Notes: a model not told the origin generated them from the letters alone. A DNA stretch of 64,000 nucleotides from Paenibacillus sp. JCM 10914 (GCF_001315105.1 NZ_BAZR01000020.1:1-64000), one strand, 5' to 3'. Shown: positions 45,313-54,220, counted from the stretch's first letter. Translations and numbers: made by a program.

Positions 45313-46335
45313 ATGCACAGTCTGAAGCAGGCAGAGAAACCATGGAGGCAAGCAATATATATTTACGTCAATCAATATAACCAAAATCGTGTGGACTATT
45401 CTTCAGGCCTCAAAGAGCAAATCATAGCGGATCTGGACTACTTGGTAGCCAGGGGCGAGAGACAGTTCAGATTGCAATCGTGGTACAAGGAGCGGGAAGC
45501 TGTACCTCTGAAATGTGAGACCCGTGCCCGGTTACAGCGGATATTAAGGGAGACAGAGGACGATGTTGTAGCAGATGTAAGGCTGCATAGCGTATTTTAC
45601 TATGACAAGCGGGGCATGACACATCGCGAGGACACCATCTCATGGGAACGATTGACGCTGATCCGGGACGGGGATGCTTGGGTTATCGTCGGGATTGAAC
45701 GAATCCAGGATGAGCGCCATCCGAAGCTGAACAATATCCACTTGCCTGCGGACCATCATGGCGTGAATCGAGAGCCGTCTCTTCCATTCATGAATGGGCG
45801 GGTGTATTCCGGCGGAGGCAGTCCGCGCTCGGGCCGTTATGAGCGCGAAGCCGCTGCTGCTTATGCTGATCGCTACTGGGAAACGGCCAATCCGGAGTTC
45901 GAAGAATTCGACGTAGACTGCACGAATTATATCTCCCAGTGCCTCTTTGCAGGTAAAGCTCCAATCCACTATACTGGTAGGAGAGAAGCGGGATGGTGGT
46001 ATAAGGGCTATGTGAACAAGCGGGAATGGTGGAGCTTCAGTTGGGCGGTTTCCAACAGCTTTGCGCACTATTTAAACAACAGCTCGTCAGGGCTGAGAGC
46101 AGAGCAGGTGGAACGGCCGGAACAACTGATGCTCGGCGATGTCATCGTTTACGATTGGGATGGTGACGGGGCGTTTCAGCACAGCACCGTCGTAACGGCG
46201 TTTGATGCGGAAGGCATGCCTCTGGTGAATGCGCACACCGTATCCAGTCGTCACCGCTTCTGGGATTACCGGGATTCATACGCCTGGAATGAGAACACGA
46301 AGTACCGTTTATACCATATACCCGATTATTTTTAG
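45313..46335 (+). CDS. Amidase domain protein (putative amidase, PF12671-like)
   Basis: A 340-residue protein. The C-terminal half (about residues 170-335) matches the putative amidase domain found in Bacillales: YERRAAAAYADRYWE-like opening, catalytic cysteine region DVDCTNYISQCLFAG, the GWWY/WWSFSWAV segment and the histidine and aspartate in DWDGDGAFQHSTVV. The N-terminal half is mixed helix and strand with a Gln/Arg-rich start. No clear signal peptide is seen, so its site of action is uncertain. The ATG at 45313 follows GAGGAGAGAGG. The ddl gene follows after 45 bases, so a cell-wall role is possible. Confidence 0.8.
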   Translation: MHSLKQAEKPWRQAIYIYVNQYNQNRVDYSSGLKEQIIADLDYLVARGERQFRLQSWYKEREAVPLKCETRARLQRILRETEDDVVADVRLHSVFYYDKRGMTHREDTISWERLTLIRDGDAWVIVGIERIQDERHPKLNNIHLPADHHGVNREPSLPFMNGRVYSGGGSPRSGRYEREAAAAYADRYWETANPEFEEFDVDCTNYISQCLFAGKAPIHYTGRREAGWWYKGYVNKREWWSFSWAVSNSFAHYLNNSSSGLRAEQVERPEQLMLGDVIVYDWDGDGAFQHSTVVTAFDAEGMPLVNAHTVSSRHRFWDYRDSYAWNENTKYRLYHIPDYF

Positions 46336-46380
46336 GATGACAGCATGTCATGCTGCAATACGGACAAAAGAGAGGTTAAC

Positions 46381-47475
46381 ATGGGACAGGACAAATTAAA
46401 GGTTGGCTTGGTATACGGGGGTAAGTCAGGCGAGCATGAAGTGTCGTTATCCACGGCATTTGCGGTCATGAACGCATTTGATTTTGATAAATATGAATTA
46501 ATCCCGTTCTATATTTCGAAACAGGGATCTTGGAGGATCGGCAGCACGCTAAATGCTCCATTTACGCAGCAAGAAGATCTAAAGCTGGTTGATGGAGAGG
46601 ACACACAGTCTGCGCTTAATGCCGTATTCAGCCGACTGTACGGGCAGGAGAAGCCGACCGTCGATATTATGTTTCCGTTGCTGCACGGTACGTATGGTGA
46701 GGATGGAACGATCCAAGGGCTGTTCGAGATGGCCGATATACCTTATGTAGGCACCGGAGTATTAACCTCAGCTGCAGGCATGGATAAAGTCGTCATGAAA
46801 AAGCTGTTCGCGGAGGCGGGGCTGCCACAGTGCGAGTATAGTTATTTCAACAGATCGCAGTGGAACCGGAGCGAACATGAGTTGCTCCAACAGATTGAGC
46901 ATAAGCTTGGATATCCGAGCTTCGTCAAGCCGGCTAATCTGGGCTCCAGCGTCGGGATATCCAAGGCCAAGAACCGAGGACAGTTACGGGAAGCGATCCA
47001 AACCGCGCTTCGCTTCGATGATAAAATCATCGTCGAGGAGTTCGTGGACGCCCGCGAGGTGGAAGTGAGCGTGCTTGGCAGTGATGAACCGATGGCATCG
47101 GTTCCGGGTGAAATCGTTTCTTCTAGTGAATACTACGACTATGCCGCTAAATACACGGACGGTCAATCGCAAATGCAGATTCCGGCCGATATCGACCCGG
47201 ATACGGCCGATCAGTTGCGTGAACTTGCCATTACGGCCTTCAGGGCTATTGAAGGCGACGGAATTACCCGCGCGGATTTTTTCTTCCGTCGTTCGGACGG
47301 CAAGATCCTGATTAACGAAGTGAACACGATGCCGGGCTTTACTCCGTTCAGTATGTACCCGCTTCTGTGGAGAGAGACTGGGGTCTCCTACCGAGAGCTG
47401 CTTGACCGAATGATTGAACTCGGCCTTGAGCGTTACAACCGCAAACATGCTCTACTCTATGAGAACCAAGTGTAG
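46381..47475 (+). CDS. ddl: D-alanine--D-alanine ligase
   Basis: A 364-residue ATP-grasp ligase for peptidoglycan precursor synthesis. The N-terminus KVGLVYGGKSGEHEVSLSTA, the segment FPLLHGTYGEDGTIQGLFEM and the C-terminal INEVNTMPGFTPFSMYP are family signatures. The omega-loop reads YYDYAAKYTDG with the Tyr-Lys-Tyr arrangement of D-Ala-D-Ala ligases, not the D-lactate or D-serine (Van) types. The ATG at 46381 follows AGAGAGG. A terminator lies 33 bases after the stop. Confidence 0.94.
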   Translation: MGQDKLKVGLVYGGKSGEHEVSLSTAFAVMNAFDFDKYELIPFYISKQGSWRIGSTLNAPFTQQEDLKLVDGEDTQSALNAVFSRLYGQEKPTVDIMFPLLHGTYGEDGTIQGLFEMADIPYVGTGVLTSAAGMDKVVMKKLFAEAGLPQCEYSYFNRSQWNRSEHELLQQIEHKLGYPSFVKPANLGSSVGISKAKNRGQLREAIQTALRFDDKIIVEEFVDAREVEVSVLGSDEPMASVPGEIVSSSEYYDYAAKYTDGQSQMQIPADIDPDTADQLRELAITAFRAIEGDGITRADFFFRRSDGKILINEVNTMPGFTPFSMYPLLWRETGVSYRELLDRMIELGLERYNRKHALLYENQV

Positions 47476-47507
47476 CACACTGTATATAGCACCATATATA
47501 TGAATGC

Positions 47508-47545
47508 CAAGGGGAGTCCGCATCAATAATCGGCTCCCCTTGAGT
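47508..47545 (+). terminator. Terminator after ddl
   Basis: AAGGGGAG and CTCCCCTT arms, with CCG/CGG pairing in the loop; the T-run is weak (GAGTCT), so efficiency is uncertain. Confidence 0.6.
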
Positions 47546-47579
47546 CTAACAATCTGTAATGAAAGGATGGTCTACTTTT

Positions 47580-47896
47580 ATGGGATTCCAAACTGAATTT
47601 AATTCTGTATGCAAGTTCAAGAGCGAGCAGGAGTTGTACGAGCTGTTGGAATACGGGCGTGGCAAGATGTTAAAAGATGGTCTTCGTGTGTTTCCGACCG
47701 GACAGAAGGTCATTGCTTATTCGCCGGATAACCAGGCGGTAGCGATTGTGCTGATTACGGCCTGCGTTTCGGAGATTAATTTTCAGAGCCGTGAAGTGAC
47801 TTCGGTTGAGCTGCAATTGATCCGCAAATTGACTGATGAGGAATCCAGAGTGCAGACGCTCTCGCCCACGAAATGTTTTTTGGAGACCGTGCATGA
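47580..47896 (+). pseudogene. Small conserved-looking protein, frame broken near 47849, coupled to uvsE
   Basis: As it stands the frame runs on to 47996 through the uvsE gene. Adding one T near 47849 gives QTLLAHEMFFGDRA and a stop at 47894-47896. That stop overlaps the uvsE start ATG at 47893 by four bases, a normal coupled junction, which strongly supports the repair. The protein is then about 105 residues, begins MGFQTEFNSVCKFKSEQELY and has no membrane segment. The ATG at 47580 follows GAAAGGATGG. I do not recognise a family. Coupling suggests a role near UV damage repair or simply a shared transcript. Confidence 0.7.
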
Positions 47897-48894
47897 TTGT
47901 ACGTTTCGGTTATGTAGCCATGTCTACGGTCGTGCAGAATGCTTCCCCATCCAAGACCATGACCATGAAGAGCTTTCTGAAACTGGCGGACCATGAGGCC
48001 GGCATACACAAATTGGAGCGAATAGCGAATGAGAATCTACATAACACGCTGAGATTGCTTAGGCATAATCTTGCGCACGATATTCAAGTATACCGTTTCT
48101 CCTCAAAGTTGATTCCCCTGGCTACTCACCAGGATATGCGGGATTGGAATCCGTTTCCCGCGTTACGGGAAGGATTTCAAGCGATCGGTGAGTTCGTGAA
48201 GAAACATGAGATGAGAGTTTCCTTTCATCCCGACCACTTTACGGTGTTAAGTACACCCAGACCGGAAGTGTTGACGAATTCGATTCGGGATTTGGAAGCC
48301 CACGTTCGGATGCTGGAGGCGATGGGATTGTCGTCCGCCATGAAAAACAATATCCATATCGGTGGGGCTTACGGAGACAAGCCGTCCGCCTCATCCCGAT
48401 TCATCGAGCACTTTCATCTGCTCGATCAGAGCATTAAAGAGCGGCTGACACTGGAAAACGACGACAAAACCTTCAATGCTCCCGAAACGCTGGCGGTATG
48501 CCAATCTACAGGACTGCCAATGGTGATCGATATTCATCACCAATGGGTCAACAATGACGGCGAAGCTCCTTGGGAGCTGTGGCCGGATATCCTCAGAACA
48601 TGGGAGTCTCCTCTTGCACAGGCAGGGTCGGAGCTTGCCAATCCCTTGCCGCCGAAGATTCACGTCTCCAGCCCGAAGAGTCCAACGGATATTCGCAGCC
48701 ATGCTGACGGTGTGGATGTCGTTCCGCTGCTCGCATTTTTACGCAACATTGCCAAGGTGACCCCGAAGGTAGACGTGATGATCGAAGCGAAGATGAAAGA
48801 CGGTGCCCTGTTTGACCTCATGCGGGACCTGGCTTTGTATACAGAAGAGGGAGTAACCATACGCGATGGTGCCTCGATCGAGATTAAACCATAG
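47893..48894 (+). CDS. uvsE: UV damage endonuclease UvsE
   Basis: A 333-residue TIM-barrel endonuclease that nicks DNA 5' of UV photoproducts. The start MIVRFGYVAMSTVVQNASPSKT is typical. Metal-binding and active-site segments are RLLRHNLAHDIQVYRFSS, RVSFHPDHFTVLST, NIHIGGAYGDK, LTLENDDKTF, VIDIHHQW and KIHVSSPKSP; the usual His/Glu/Asp ligands appear in order. The ATG at 47893 overlaps the stop of the repaired upstream frame. Length matches the family. It is complete. Confidence 0.93.
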   Translation: MIVRFGYVAMSTVVQNASPSKTMTMKSFLKLADHEAGIHKLERIANENLHNTLRLLRHNLAHDIQVYRFSSKLIPLATHQDMRDWNPFPALREGFQAIGEFVKKHEMRVSFHPDHFTVLSTPRPEVLTNSIRDLEAHVRMLEAMGLSSAMKNNIHIGGAYGDKPSASSRFIEHFHLLDQSIKERLTLENDDKTFNAPETLAVCQSTGLPMVIDIHHQWVNNDGEAPWELWPDILRTWESPLAQAGSELANPLPPKIHVSSPKSPTDIRSHADGVDVVPLLAFLRNIAKVTPKVDVMIEAKMKDGALFDLMRDLALYTEEGVTIRDGASIEIKP

Positions 48895-49189
48895 GACAAG
48901 CTTGCTTTCCATAATATGTTTAACTGGATTGTACCTAGCAAATTCTTCATGCTCCCTGAGGATAGGTCTTGCAAGTTATCAAGATTTAAGGTACGTTGGA
49001 ATTACTGGAAGTAACATACAGGTATTATGTCAAAGTTCGTTTCCGCCAAGCATACCGACGTGCTTTAAGGGACGGACTTTTGTTGAAATAGGGCGGAAAT
49101 TCATGAGAGGTTGCCCTCTCTTACCTCGTATTACTTGAATAGAATGTAGGGGTATGCAAAGAAATCAATAGATTGATATAGAAAGTAGT
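48895..49189. other. Gap between uvsE and the inositol monophosphatase gene
   Basis: No gene supported. An imperfect inverted repeat (AAAGTTCGTTTCC and GGGACGGACTTT, 49032-49081) could form a long hairpin and may end uvsE transcription. An open frame overlapping the uvsE end (48866-49138) has no ribosome site and atypical composition. Confidence 0.4.
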
Positions 49190-50059
49190 GTGAGTGCTTT
49201 GAACGAAAATGATAAGGTACCTTATGTTGTTAGCAGTAAGAGTTATACAGCCGTGGCTATCAATTGCGCTTCCAAAGCGGGGGAATGGATCAAGAGCAGA
49301 CTGGGAACAGTAGAAAGGCTCAGCACCAAGGTATCTGCGCAGGATATCGTGACCGAGGTTGATAAGGGAGCGGAGCAGATGATCCGCAAGCTGATCCTGA
49401 CGCACTTCCCTGATCACGCAATTCTTGGGGAAGAAGGGGTGGAGCCAGGGGCAGAGGCGGCTGCAAGGGCGCTGCAAGCGGCACAGGACGAAGAATACTT
49501 GTGGATTATCGATCCGATTGATGGCACAACGAATTATGTGCACGGATTCCCGTTCTATTCGGTGTCGATCGCACTGGCTCATCGCGGTCAAGTCATTGTA
49601 GGTGTCATATACGATCCTTCCAGAGATGAATTGTTTGTTGCTGAGAAGGGCAAAGGCGCCTACGTACATGGCAGTCCGATGCATGTGTCCGGTGAGGAGC
49701 AGTTATCGGATAGTTTGTTCGCTTCGGGCTTTCCGCTCGACGCCGCAGTCAACCTGCCTCAGAATATGGCCGAGCTGCAGATGCTGCTGCCCAAGGTACG
49801 CAATATCAGAGCCGGCGGTTCGGCGGCGCTTCATCTCGCATATGTGGCAACTGGTCGCTTAAGCGGTTACTGGGAGCGGGGGCTCAGCGCATGGGATGCA
49901 GCTGCCGGCGCATTGCTGGTTCAGGAATCTGGAGGCAGAGTTTCTGATACGGAAGGGCGTCCATATGACTTGGCGGTACGGAACATTGCGGCTACGAATG
50001 GCTTGATTCATCAAGGATTGCTGGATACGTTGAAAGAAGCGAGCGATTCGGCTCGCTAG
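49190..50059 (+). CDS. Inositol monophosphatase family protein
   Basis: A 289-residue Mg-dependent phosphatase. Family signatures are ILGEEGVEPG, the metal site WIIDPIDGTTNYVHGFPFYSVSI and the C-terminal SAWDAAAGALLVQESGG. All metal-binding acids appear intact. It may act on inositol phosphates, histidinol phosphate or similar small substrates; sequence alone does not decide. The GTG at 49190 has only a weak ribosome site (GAAAGTAG), and a TTG at 49199 is an alternative. A small hydrophilic protein gene follows after 45 bases. Confidence 0.9.
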   Translation: MSALNENDKVPYVVSSKSYTAVAINCASKAGEWIKSRLGTVERLSTKVSAQDIVTEVDKGAEQMIRKLILTHFPDHAILGEEGVEPGAEAAARALQAAQDEEYLWIIDPIDGTTNYVHGFPFYSVSIALAHRGQVIVGVIYDPSRDELFVAEKGKGAYVHGSPMHVSGEEQLSDSLFASGFPLDAAVNLPQNMAELQMLLPKVRNIRAGGSAALHLAYVATGRLSGYWERGLSAWDAAAGALLVQESGGRVSDTEGRPYDLAVRNIAATNGLIHQGLLDTLKEASDSAR

Positions 50060-50104
50060 ACTAGAGCACGTCGAACACCTCACCATAAGGAGTGGCAGCG
50101 TACA

Positions 50105-50365
50105 ATGAATGAGAAGCACGATCAGGATTTGGAGCGTCAGCTCAGCGACATGCTGACCGAAGGCGAGATGCAGCAGAAGGATCGGGAGCAGGAGCAGCGG
50201 CGGCTCCTTAATCCGAAATACGAGATCCGCATTCAGACCCAGCTCGATCCCATCGTCGAGGAGACCAAGCAATATCGCAGCATGGCGAAGGAACTCGATG
50301 ATCGCTATGATAAGTACATGGAACAGGCTGATAAGAAAGCAAAGCCAGACAATCAAGACGCATAA
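50105..50365 (+). CDS. Small hydrophilic helical protein (86 aa)
   Basis: An 86-residue, highly charged protein rich in Gln, Glu, Lys and Asp, predicted mostly helical (DLERQLSDMLTEGEMQQKDR; YRSMAKELDDRYDKYMEQ). No signal peptide, membrane segment or cysteine. The ATG at 50105 follows AAGGAGTGG. It is 45 bases after the phosphatase gene in the same direction and followed by a strong terminator, so the two form a likely operon. I do not recognise a family. Confidence 0.75.
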   Translation: MNEKHDQDLERQLSDMLTEGEMQQKDREQEQRRLLNPKYEIRIQTQLDPIVEETKQYRSMAKELDDRYDKYMEQADKKAKPDNQDA

Positions 50366-50405
50366 TTTCGGTAGCGCTTACGGTTTAACCCAAATAAGAC
50401 AACGG

Positions 50406-50442
50406 GAATGGACAGCACATCAAGGCGCTGTCCATTTTTTTA
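50406..50442 (+). terminator. Terminator after the 86-aa gene
   Basis: AATGGACAGC and GCTGTCCATT arms around a 10-base loop, followed by a run of T residues. A weak cre-like sequence (AGCGCTTACG) lies just before it. Confidence 0.88.
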
Positions 50443-50544
50443 GATTATGTGCAGCATTCAGGTCTTGAGTACCCAGGCGGGGACGAAGGTGGTAAAATAA
50501 GACTGTACTCATAAAATGATGATCAAGTAATGGGGAGTGATGAC

Positions 50545-51813
50545 ATGGTCAAATTTTGGAAAAAGGGTCTGGCTGCCATAACCGGTACTTTGATGCTGGC
50601 AGTGACGTTGCTGGGACCCGGCATAGCACCAGCTTATGCCGCCGAAACAGCTGCGAAGGATCATACATACCGTATCGTGACGCTGGGGGATTCGTTGACC
50701 GTTGGATACGAGCCGGACATAGACCCGGCGGTTAAGCCATATTACGGATTTGTGGAGCGCTTGAACGAGCAAGCTTTACACTATGGTCGTACCGAAGTTA
50801 CGAATCTCGGCATTGGCGGACTGAAGACAGAAGGCCTCAAGAACTATATTCAGGCGATCGTGGACGAGCGTGCGATCACGGCAGATGAGCTGCAACCGGG
50901 TCTGAGCGGCATAGATCCAAGAACGAAACAGATCGGAGCAGCGGCGGCCAAGGCGAAGTCGGTTGTGGCTAACGCCGATTTGATTACCGTAACCATCGGC
51001 GGTAACGATATGATGAGCTTGGTGAACACGATTAGTGAAATGAACGATGAACAGTTAAAAGCCAATATCGCCCAATTGTTTGAACAGTATACTGATAATG
51101 TCACGTCCGTTATGACGAACCTGCAGTTACTGAACCCTGGCGCGGCCATCGTATTGGCGGATCAGTATAACCCGATGCCTAAGATCGCGGATGAAATCGC
51201 TTACGCCAAGTTGGTGGCCGCTGCCGGCGAATTCACCAAGCTGGTGGATGGCTTAGCGGCAGAGTTCGCGAGTCAAGGAGTGGACATAAAGGTTGCCCAT
51301 GTAGCTCAGAAATTCGTCGGCTCGGAAATTACGATGACGCATATCCTGAAGAAGGATATTCACCCGAACCAGTATGGGTATGAGACGATGGCCATCATCT
51401 TCGCCGAAACCATCTGGGGCAGCTACAAGGCACCGGTCGTTCCTGCACAGGGTCAACCGATGCGCATCGTGGTGAAGGGCAAGGAATTGAACACGCCGTA
51501 CAAACCAATTCTACGCGATAACCTGAATTATGTTGCCATCCAGGACATCGTTAACGCCGTTGGTGCCACCACCAAGTGGGAGAATAAAACGTCCAGTGCA
51601 ACCATCACGTTCGGAGATCAGACTGTGGTCGTGACGATTGGTGCCAAGACCGTGATGGTGAACGGAACGGCTGTACCAATTGATACACCAGCATTCCTGC
51701 ATAAGGTAGGCAAAGAAGATAAAACCTATGTTCCATTGGCCGTGATTGCTTCAGGTTTAGGCTTTGATGTTCAATATGTCTCTAAACAGCGTACCGCATT
51801 CATCAATCTGTAA
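50545..51813 (+). CDS. Secreted SGNH/GDSL hydrolase with copper-amine-oxidase-N-like domain
   Basis: A 422-residue exported protein. The signal peptide (about residues 1-30) ends in APAYA. The SGNH domain (about 35-290) has the nucleophile serine in VTLGDSLTVGYEP, the glycine block GIGGLKTEG, block III TIGGNDM and the catalytic Asp/His in KDIHPNQYGYETMA. The C-terminal about 120 residues (MRIVVKGKELNTPYKPILRDN to the end) match the copper amine oxidase N-terminal-like fold often seen on Paenibacillus surface proteins. The ATG at 50545 has GGGGAGTG upstream; an ATG at 50530 lies before that ribosome site. Likely an extracellular esterase acting on lipids or acetylated polymers. Confidence 0.88.
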   Translation: MVKFWKKGLAAITGTLMLAVTLLGPGIAPAYAAETAAKDHTYRIVTLGDSLTVGYEPDIDPAVKPYYGFVERLNEQALHYGRTEVTNLGIGGLKTEGLKNYIQAIVDERAITADELQPGLSGIDPRTKQIGAAAAKAKSVVANADLITVTIGGNDMMSLVNTISEMNDEQLKANIAQLFEQYTDNVTSVMTNLQLLNPGAAIVLADQYNPMPKIADEIAYAKLVAAAGEFTKLVDGLAAEFASQGVDIKVAHVAQKFVGSEITMTHILKKDIHPNQYGYETMAIIFAETIWGSYKAPVVPAQGQPMRIVVKGKELNTPYKPILRDNLNYVAIQDIVNAVGATTKWENKTSSATITFGDQTVVVTIGAKTVMVNGTAVPIDTPAFLHKVGKEDKTYVPLAVIASGLGFDVQYVSKQRTAFINL

Positions 51814-51829
51814 GCTGCATAGGAAAGGA

Positions 51830-51866
51830 ATTAGCCGCAGCGGCATTTCGCCGTTGCGGCTTGTTT
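51830..51866 (+). terminator. Terminator after the SGNH hydrolase gene
   Basis: AGCCGCAGCGG and CCGTTGCGGCT arms (one G-T pair) with a small loop, followed by TGTTTC. Confidence 0.8.
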
Positions 51867-51982
51867 CATGACTCCCATGGGAAGAAAGTGGCAGAGATGT
51901 GACAGGGCAGGATCAGGCATTGATCGCGTCGAAGCTTGTGTAACAACAAAGAAGAGATATAGATAGTGGGGGGAGACGAGCA

Positions 51983-53848
51983 ATGAATGGACCGATGATC
52001 ATGACGTTGTCTGTCCTGGCAGTGGCATCCGTGTTGTTCATGTCAGGCAGAGTACGTTCAGATCTAGTCGCAATTGGTGTATTAATGGTATTAATGCTGG
52101 CTGACATCTTGACACCTGCAGAAGCGTTATCAGGCTTCTCGAATTCGGTTGTCATCATGATGATTGGCTTGTTCGTGGTCGGCGGGGGGATCTTCCAGAC
52201 CGGCTTGGCCAAGATGGCTAGCAAAAAGCTGCTGCAGCTTGGTGGTGGAAGCGAAACTCGCTTGCTGATCATGATCATGCTGGTCACCGCGCTCATTGGC
52301 GGTTTCGTGAGCAATACGGGAACCGTGGCCGTGATGTTGCCGATCGTGGTCAGCTTGGCATACAGCGCACAGATTAACCCGGGCCGTCTGCTGATGCCGC
52401 TTGCGTTCGCCAGCAGCCTTGGCGGGATGCTGACGCTAATCGGTACACCGCCCAACCTCGTTATTCAAGAGACGCTGGTCAATGCCGGGGAAGAGGGTCT
52501 GTCGTTCTTCTCATTCCTGCCGATTGGACTGGTCTGTCTGGCGACGGGGATCATTGCCCTGCTGTTTCTGCGTCGGTTCCTTCCGGCCGATGAAGCGGTA
52601 GAGGGCAATCGGGCGGCACGCTCAATTAAGGAGCTTGCCAAGCAATATCAGCTGACGCAAAATCTGTATAGAATCCAAGTCGGTACGGATTCCTTGATCC
52701 GATCCAAGACGCTGCGCGAGCTGGATATTCCGGCAACATTCGGTATTCACGTGATCGAGATTCGCCGTAAGATGTCAGCGAAGAATCAATTTTTCAAGAC
52801 GATCAATCAAGAAATTGCCGGGCCGCAGACCGTGATTGAGGCAGACGATATTCTGTATGTGAACGGTTCGTATGAGCATGCACAGCGGTTTGCAGACGAG
52901 TACGGACTGGAGATACTGGATCAGCATGCGCAAGAGCAGCACGCAAACGCGAGTGAGTCTAAGCCATACGCTACAAGCGACGTAGGGATTGCCGAAGTTA
53001 TGCTCACGCCCTCGTCACGCTTGATTGATCAGCTTGTTAAGCACTCCGGCTTTCGGGAAAAATACAGAGTGAATATTCTCGGAATTCAGCGCAAGGAGCA
53101 GTATCTGCTCCATAACCTGAAGGAGGAGCGAATGCGATTTGGCGACGCCTTGCTCGTGCAAGGGACGTGGAAGGACATTGCGCTGCTCGCATCCGAACAG
53201 ACCGATGTCGTCGTGGTCGGTCAGCCAGCCGAGGAATCGCGCAAGGTAACGATGGACCAGAAGGCACCGATCGCTGCCGGAATTATGCTGCTCATGGTTA
53301 TCCTGCTTATTACGGAATGGATTCCGGCTGTCGCTTCCGTAATGATCGCCGCGGTGCTGATGGTCGTACTGGGCTGTGTGCGTAATATGGAAGAAGCGTA
53401 TAAGACCATCAATTGGGAGAGCATCGTGCTGATCGGCGGTATGATCCCGATGTCGATCGCGATAGAAAAGACGGGCGCGGCCACACTGATCTCGGATATG
53501 CTGGTCCATTCCTTAGGCAGCTACGGATCCATTGCACTGCTTGCAGGGGTTTATTTCACGACCTCGCTGTTGACTTTGTTCATCAGCAATACCGCTTGTG
53601 CGGTTTTGTTTGCTCCGATCGCGATGTCTGCCGCTGTGCAGATGGGAGCCAGCCCGTATCCGTTCCTGTTTGCCGTATCGATCGCAGCGAGCATGTGCTT
53701 TGCTTCGCCATTCTCGACCCCGCCGAACGCACTCGTGATGTCGGCCGGGCGGTATAAGTTTAGTCACTACGTCAAGGTAGGGCTGCCGCTGCAGTTGATC
53801 ATCGGGATCGTGATGATGGCGGTGCTGCCGTTGTTTTTCCCTTTCTAA
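51983..53848 (+). CDS. SLC13/DASS-type transporter with TrkA-C domains
   Basis: A 621-residue membrane protein. The N-terminal helices include the transport motif SNTGTVAVMLPIV and the glycine-rich MLTLIGTPPNLVI. Two cytoplasmic TrkA-C (RCK_C) domains follow (about residues 215-320 and 330-420: LRELDIPATFGIHVIEIRRK and SRLIDQLVKHSGFREKYRVNILGIQRK). The C-terminal helices repeat the transport motif (ISNTACAVLFAPIAMSAA; ASPFSTPPNALVM). Such proteins move sulfate, citrate or other anions with sodium. The ATG at 51983 follows GGGGGGAGACGAG. It is monocistronic. The TrkA-C domains suggest control by a small ligand. Confidence 0.9.
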   Translation: MNGPMIMTLSVLAVASVLFMSGRVRSDLVAIGVLMVLMLADILTPAEALSGFSNSVVIMMIGLFVVGGGIFQTGLAKMASKKLLQLGGGSETRLLIMIMLVTALIGGFVSNTGTVAVMLPIVVSLAYSAQINPGRLLMPLAFASSLGGMLTLIGTPPNLVIQETLVNAGEEGLSFFSFLPIGLVCLATGIIALLFLRRFLPADEAVEGNRAARSIKELAKQYQLTQNLYRIQVGTDSLIRSKTLRELDIPATFGIHVIEIRRKMSAKNQFFKTINQEIAGPQTVIEADDILYVNGSYEHAQRFADEYGLEILDQHAQEQHANASESKPYATSDVGIAEVMLTPSSRLIDQLVKHSGFREKYRVNILGIQRKEQYLLHNLKEERMRFGDALLVQGTWKDIALLASEQTDVVVVGQPAEESRKVTMDQKAPIAAGIMLLMVILLITEWIPAVASVMIAAVLMVVLGCVRNMEEAYKTINWESIVLIGGMIPMSIAIEKTGAATLISDMLVHSLGSYGSIALLAGVYFTTSLLTLFISNTACAVLFAPIAMSAAVQMGASPYPFLFAVSIAASMCFASPFSTPPNALVMSAGRYKFSHYVKVGLPLQLIIGIVMMAVLPLFFPF

Positions 53849-53877
53849 GCAGATAGGGTAAGAACGCAGCAAGGGTG

Positions 53878-53922
53878 TACACTCCCGATCATGTCCGACA
53901 GGACGTGGTCGGGATTATTTAC
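53878..53922 (+). terminator. Terminator after the SLC13-type gene
   Basis: TCCCGATCATGTCC and GGACGTGGTCGGGA arms with one mismatch and a four-base loop, then TTATTTACG. It lies before array 2, so that array is outside this transcript. Confidence 0.85.
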
Positions 53923-53954
53923 GTTTGAAGGACTCAGGTAAGAGAGGCAGTTAT

Positions 53955-54220
53955 AGCGCCGAAAAAGAGGCGGCAGATCCCTCAGAGGGATTTGTAGGCG
54001 AGCAAAAGCGCCGAAAAAAGGGAAACAAGTCCCTCAGAAGGACTTGTAGGCAAGCAAAGCGCCGAAAAAGGAGCAACAAGTCCCTCAGAGGGACTTGTAA
54101 GCGAGCAAAGCTCCGAAAGAGAGGCAACAAGTCCCCTAGAAGGACTTGTAGGCAAGCAAAGCGCCGAAAAAGGGGCAACAGATCCCTCAGAGGGACTTGT
54201 AGGCAAGCAAAGCGCTCCCT
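53955..54220. repeat. Array 2: 51-bp palindromic tandem repeat
   Basis: Five units begin at 53974, 54026, 54077, 54128 and 54179, with spacings of 52, 51, 51 and 51 bases, preceded by a partial linker. The 21-base palindrome has the same arms as in array 1 (CAAGTCCCT and AGGGACTTG). The 30-base linker differs, but it keeps AAAGCGC at the same offset (linker positions 10-16) and CAA at its end. In the first unit G4-C18 has become A4-T18, a change that preserves pairing. The one extra base between the first two units would shift any protein frame. The array lies after a terminator and upstream of a YesM-type kinase gene. Function unknown. Confidence 0.95.

Noticed and set aside
46381-47475. Vancomycin-type D-Ala-D-Lac or D-Ala-D-Ser ligase
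   Set aside because: The omega-loop reads YYDYAAKYTDG as in ordinary Ddl, and no vanH, vanX or vanS/R genes are adjacent.
48866-49138. 90-codon open frame after uvsE
   Set aside because: Overlaps the uvsE end, lacks a ribosome site and has no coherent domain pattern.
50369-50386. cre site after the 86-aa gene
   Set aside because: The match is weaker at both ends and it lies next to a terminator, not a clear promoter.
53955-54220. CRISPR array
   Set aside because: Linkers are near-identical within the array rather than unique spacers, and no cas genes are nearby.
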